Below, in pieces: positions 58,276 to 59,445 of a DNA stretch of 59,445 nucleotides. The position numbers and the translations under genes are program-made. The stretch's first letter is position 1. Each line of letters opens with the position of its first letter. Below the pieces are notes generated by a model. That model searched no databases. It saw nothing but the letters and a program-made list of their open reading frames with translations, and had not been told where the DNA came from. This DNA is from an uncultured Clostridia bacterium (GTDB lineage Bacteria > Bacillota > Clostridia > Christensenellales > Aristaeellaceae). The stretch covers positions 1 to 59,445 of the forward strand of contig CAKUOX010000010.1 in assembly GCA_934670175.1 (NCBI GenBank), in the 5' to 3' direction.

Positions 58276-59445
58276 ATGTCCAAGCAGCTTTTCGTAGATC
58301 CGAATGAGATGCGCAAGCCCGGATATATTCATTTCGAGGATATTCCGTGCAATCAGTATCAAAAGACCGTAAAGGACGAGCTCGGCAATTTCACCACGGA
58401 AGAGTTTCTGAACATCTACCGCGACATGCTGACCCTGCGCGAGTTCGAAACCATGATCAACGAGATCAAGATCAACGGCAAGTACAACGGCGTTGCCTAT
58501 AACCATCCCGGCCCGGCACATCTGTCCATCGGCCAGGAAGCCGCCGCTGTCGGCCAGGCCTTCCATCTGGATGTGAACGACATCATTTTCGGCTCCCACC
58601 GCGCCCATTCCGATATTCTTGCCAAGGGTCTTTCCGCCATTGAAAAGCTCAGCGATGACGAGCTGATGGAGGTCATGAAGAACTTCCTGGGCGGCAAGAC
58701 GCTGGCTGTGGTAGAAAAGTTTGAACATGCCACCATCAAGGATCTGGCCATCGACTTCCTGCTCTATGGCGCCATGGCGGAGATCTTTGCCCGCGAGACC
58801 GGCTTCAACCGCGGCCTCGGCGGCTCCATGCACACCTTCTTCACGCCCTTCGGCATCTATCCGAACAACGCCATCGTCGGCGGCTCCGGCACCATCGCGA
58901 TGGGCGCCGCGCTGTATAAGCGCGTGAATCGCAAGGGCGGCGTCGTAGTCGCCAACATCGGTGACGGCTCTCTGGGCCGCGGCCCCGTGCTGGAAGCGCT
59001 GAACATGGCGGGCATGGGTCAGCTGACCGAGCTGTGGAGCGACGAGATGAAGGGCGGCCTGCCGGTCATCTTCAATATCAACAACAACCAGTACGGCATG
59101 GGCGGCCAGACCCGCGGCGAGACCATGGGCTATGACTTCCCGGCGCGTATGGGCGCAGGCTTTAACCCCAATCAGCTCAATGCCGAGCGCGTAGACGGCT
59201 TCAACCCGCTGGCCGTGATCGAGGCTTATAGCCGCAAGAAGAAGATCGCCGAATCCGGCAAGGGTCCGGTGCTGCTCGACGTCGTGACCTACCGCTTCTG
59301 CGGCCATTCTCCGTCGGATTCCTCTTCCTACCGCACGCCGGAGGAGATCGAAGCCTGGAAGGCGCAGGATCCGATCCCGGCCTATCGCAAGCAGCTGCTT
59401 GAGGCGGGCGTCGCCACCGAGGAACAGCTGGACAAGATCGTGGAG
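58276..59445 (+). CDS. 2-oxoacid dehydrogenase E1, alpha region (cut by window end)
   Basis: The frame is open for 390 codons to the right edge, so the end is missing. It matches E1-alpha: HLSIGQEAAAVGQAFHLD, FGSHRAHSDILAKG, GLGGSMHTFF, and the thiamine-diphosphate motif GDGSLGRGPVLEALNMAG ending in NNNQYGM. Between AKG and GGSMH there are about 45 more residues than in standard E1-alpha (LSDDELMEVMKNFLGGKTLA and following). Related Clostridia proteins fuse alpha and beta parts into one chain of about 800 residues, which could also be so here. ATG after GGAGAGCG. Confidence 0.88.
   Translation, partial: MSKQLFVDPNEMRKPGYIHFEDIPCNQYQKTVKDELGNFTTEEFLNIYRDMLTLREFETMINEIKINGKYNGVAYNHPGPAHLSIGQEAAAVGQAFHLDVNDIIFGSHRAHSDILAKGLSAIEKLSDDELMEVMKNFLGGKTLAVVEKFEHATIKDLAIDFLLYGAMAEIFARETGFNRGLGGSMHTFFTPFGIYPNNAIVGGSGTIAMGAALYKRVNRKGGVVVANIGDGSLGRGPVLEALNMAGMGQLTELWSDEMKGGLPVIFNINNNQYGMGGQTRGETMGYDFPARMGAGFNPNQLNAERVDGFNPLAVIEAYSRKKKIAESGKGPVLLDVVTYRFCGHSPSDSSSYRTPEEIEAWKAQDPIPAYRKQLLEAGVATEEQLDKIVE

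Noticed and set aside
56482..59307. Open minus-strand frame of about 940 codons with internal repeats, opposite E2 and E1
   Set aside because: The internal repeats simply mirror the duplicated lipoyl domains; no ribosome site or homology.

Overview
The window looks like a chromosomal segment from a GC-rich, endospore-forming, probably anaerobic member of the Clostridia (Firmicutes). Pointers are two T-box leaders in front of tRNA-synthetase genes, a Gram-positive PurR, SpoIIP plus a Spo0A-type regulator, a SpoIIQ-like LytM protein, a class-A RNase P RNA, frequent GTG/TTG starts with strong AGGAGG ribosome sites, and an NrdG-type radical-SAM activase. A gut Christensenellales-like lineage is a guess; nothing in the window fixes the species. 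No CRISPR array, insertion sequence, prophage or tRNA gene was seen. The window cuts genes at both ends: a Gfo/Idh/MocA oxidoreductase at the left and an E1 dehydrogenase at the right.

Layout. 1-8.2 kb: amino-acid uptake and breakdown. CutC and an M24-fold protein run left; a type II asparaginase, a second M24-fold protein and a complete polar amino-acid ABC transporter run right. 8.3-11.7 kb: valine T-box, a tiny membrane protein and valS. 11.7-18.4 kb: aspartokinase facing away from a macromolecular-synthesis cluster (dnaG, rpoD, trmK, Nif3 family, zinc-ribbon coiled coil), ending in rnpB. 18.5-25.4 kb: murC with a lipoprotein, purR, an orphan CbiC-like protein, aldo/keto reductase, PIG-L deacetylase and uridine kinase. 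25.5-31.2 kb: Spo0A-like regulator and spoIIP running left; RpiR regulator, flavoprotein, NrdG, YqeY and ComB running right. 31.4-40.2 kb: an oligopeptide ABC operon with an enlarged binding protein and an unusually large OppC. 40.2-47 kb: HD protein, GNAT remnant, a WalRK-like two-component system with a GerMN protein, and divergently a D,D-carboxypeptidase and a LytM protein. 47-50.3 kb: small unknown, PgsA-like enzyme, endonuclease III, ObgE, YhbY. 50.4-56.3 kb: T-box-controlled hisS-aspS, AlaX-type editing protein, HAD and Nudix hydrolases. 56.5 kb to the end: 2-oxoacid dehydrogenase E2 followed by E1.

How the parts fit. Two importers supply amino acids and peptides; asparaginase and the M24-fold proteins could process them, and T-boxes tune Val and Asp/His tRNA charging to supply. 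Envelope genes (murC, carboxypeptidase, WalRK-like system, LytM, SpoIIP) and Spo0A point to wall remodelling and sporulation.

Most worth a second look: a Spo0A-family protein whose phospho-acceptor Asp reads as Glu; a stand-alone CbiC fold lacking its catalytic His; an OppC with about 370 extra extracytoplasmic residues carrying three degenerate repeats, paired with an enlarged binding protein; M24-fold proteins without metal-binding aspartates; a hairpin that would hide the ribosome site of the LytM gene; and an Asp specifier heading hisS-aspS.
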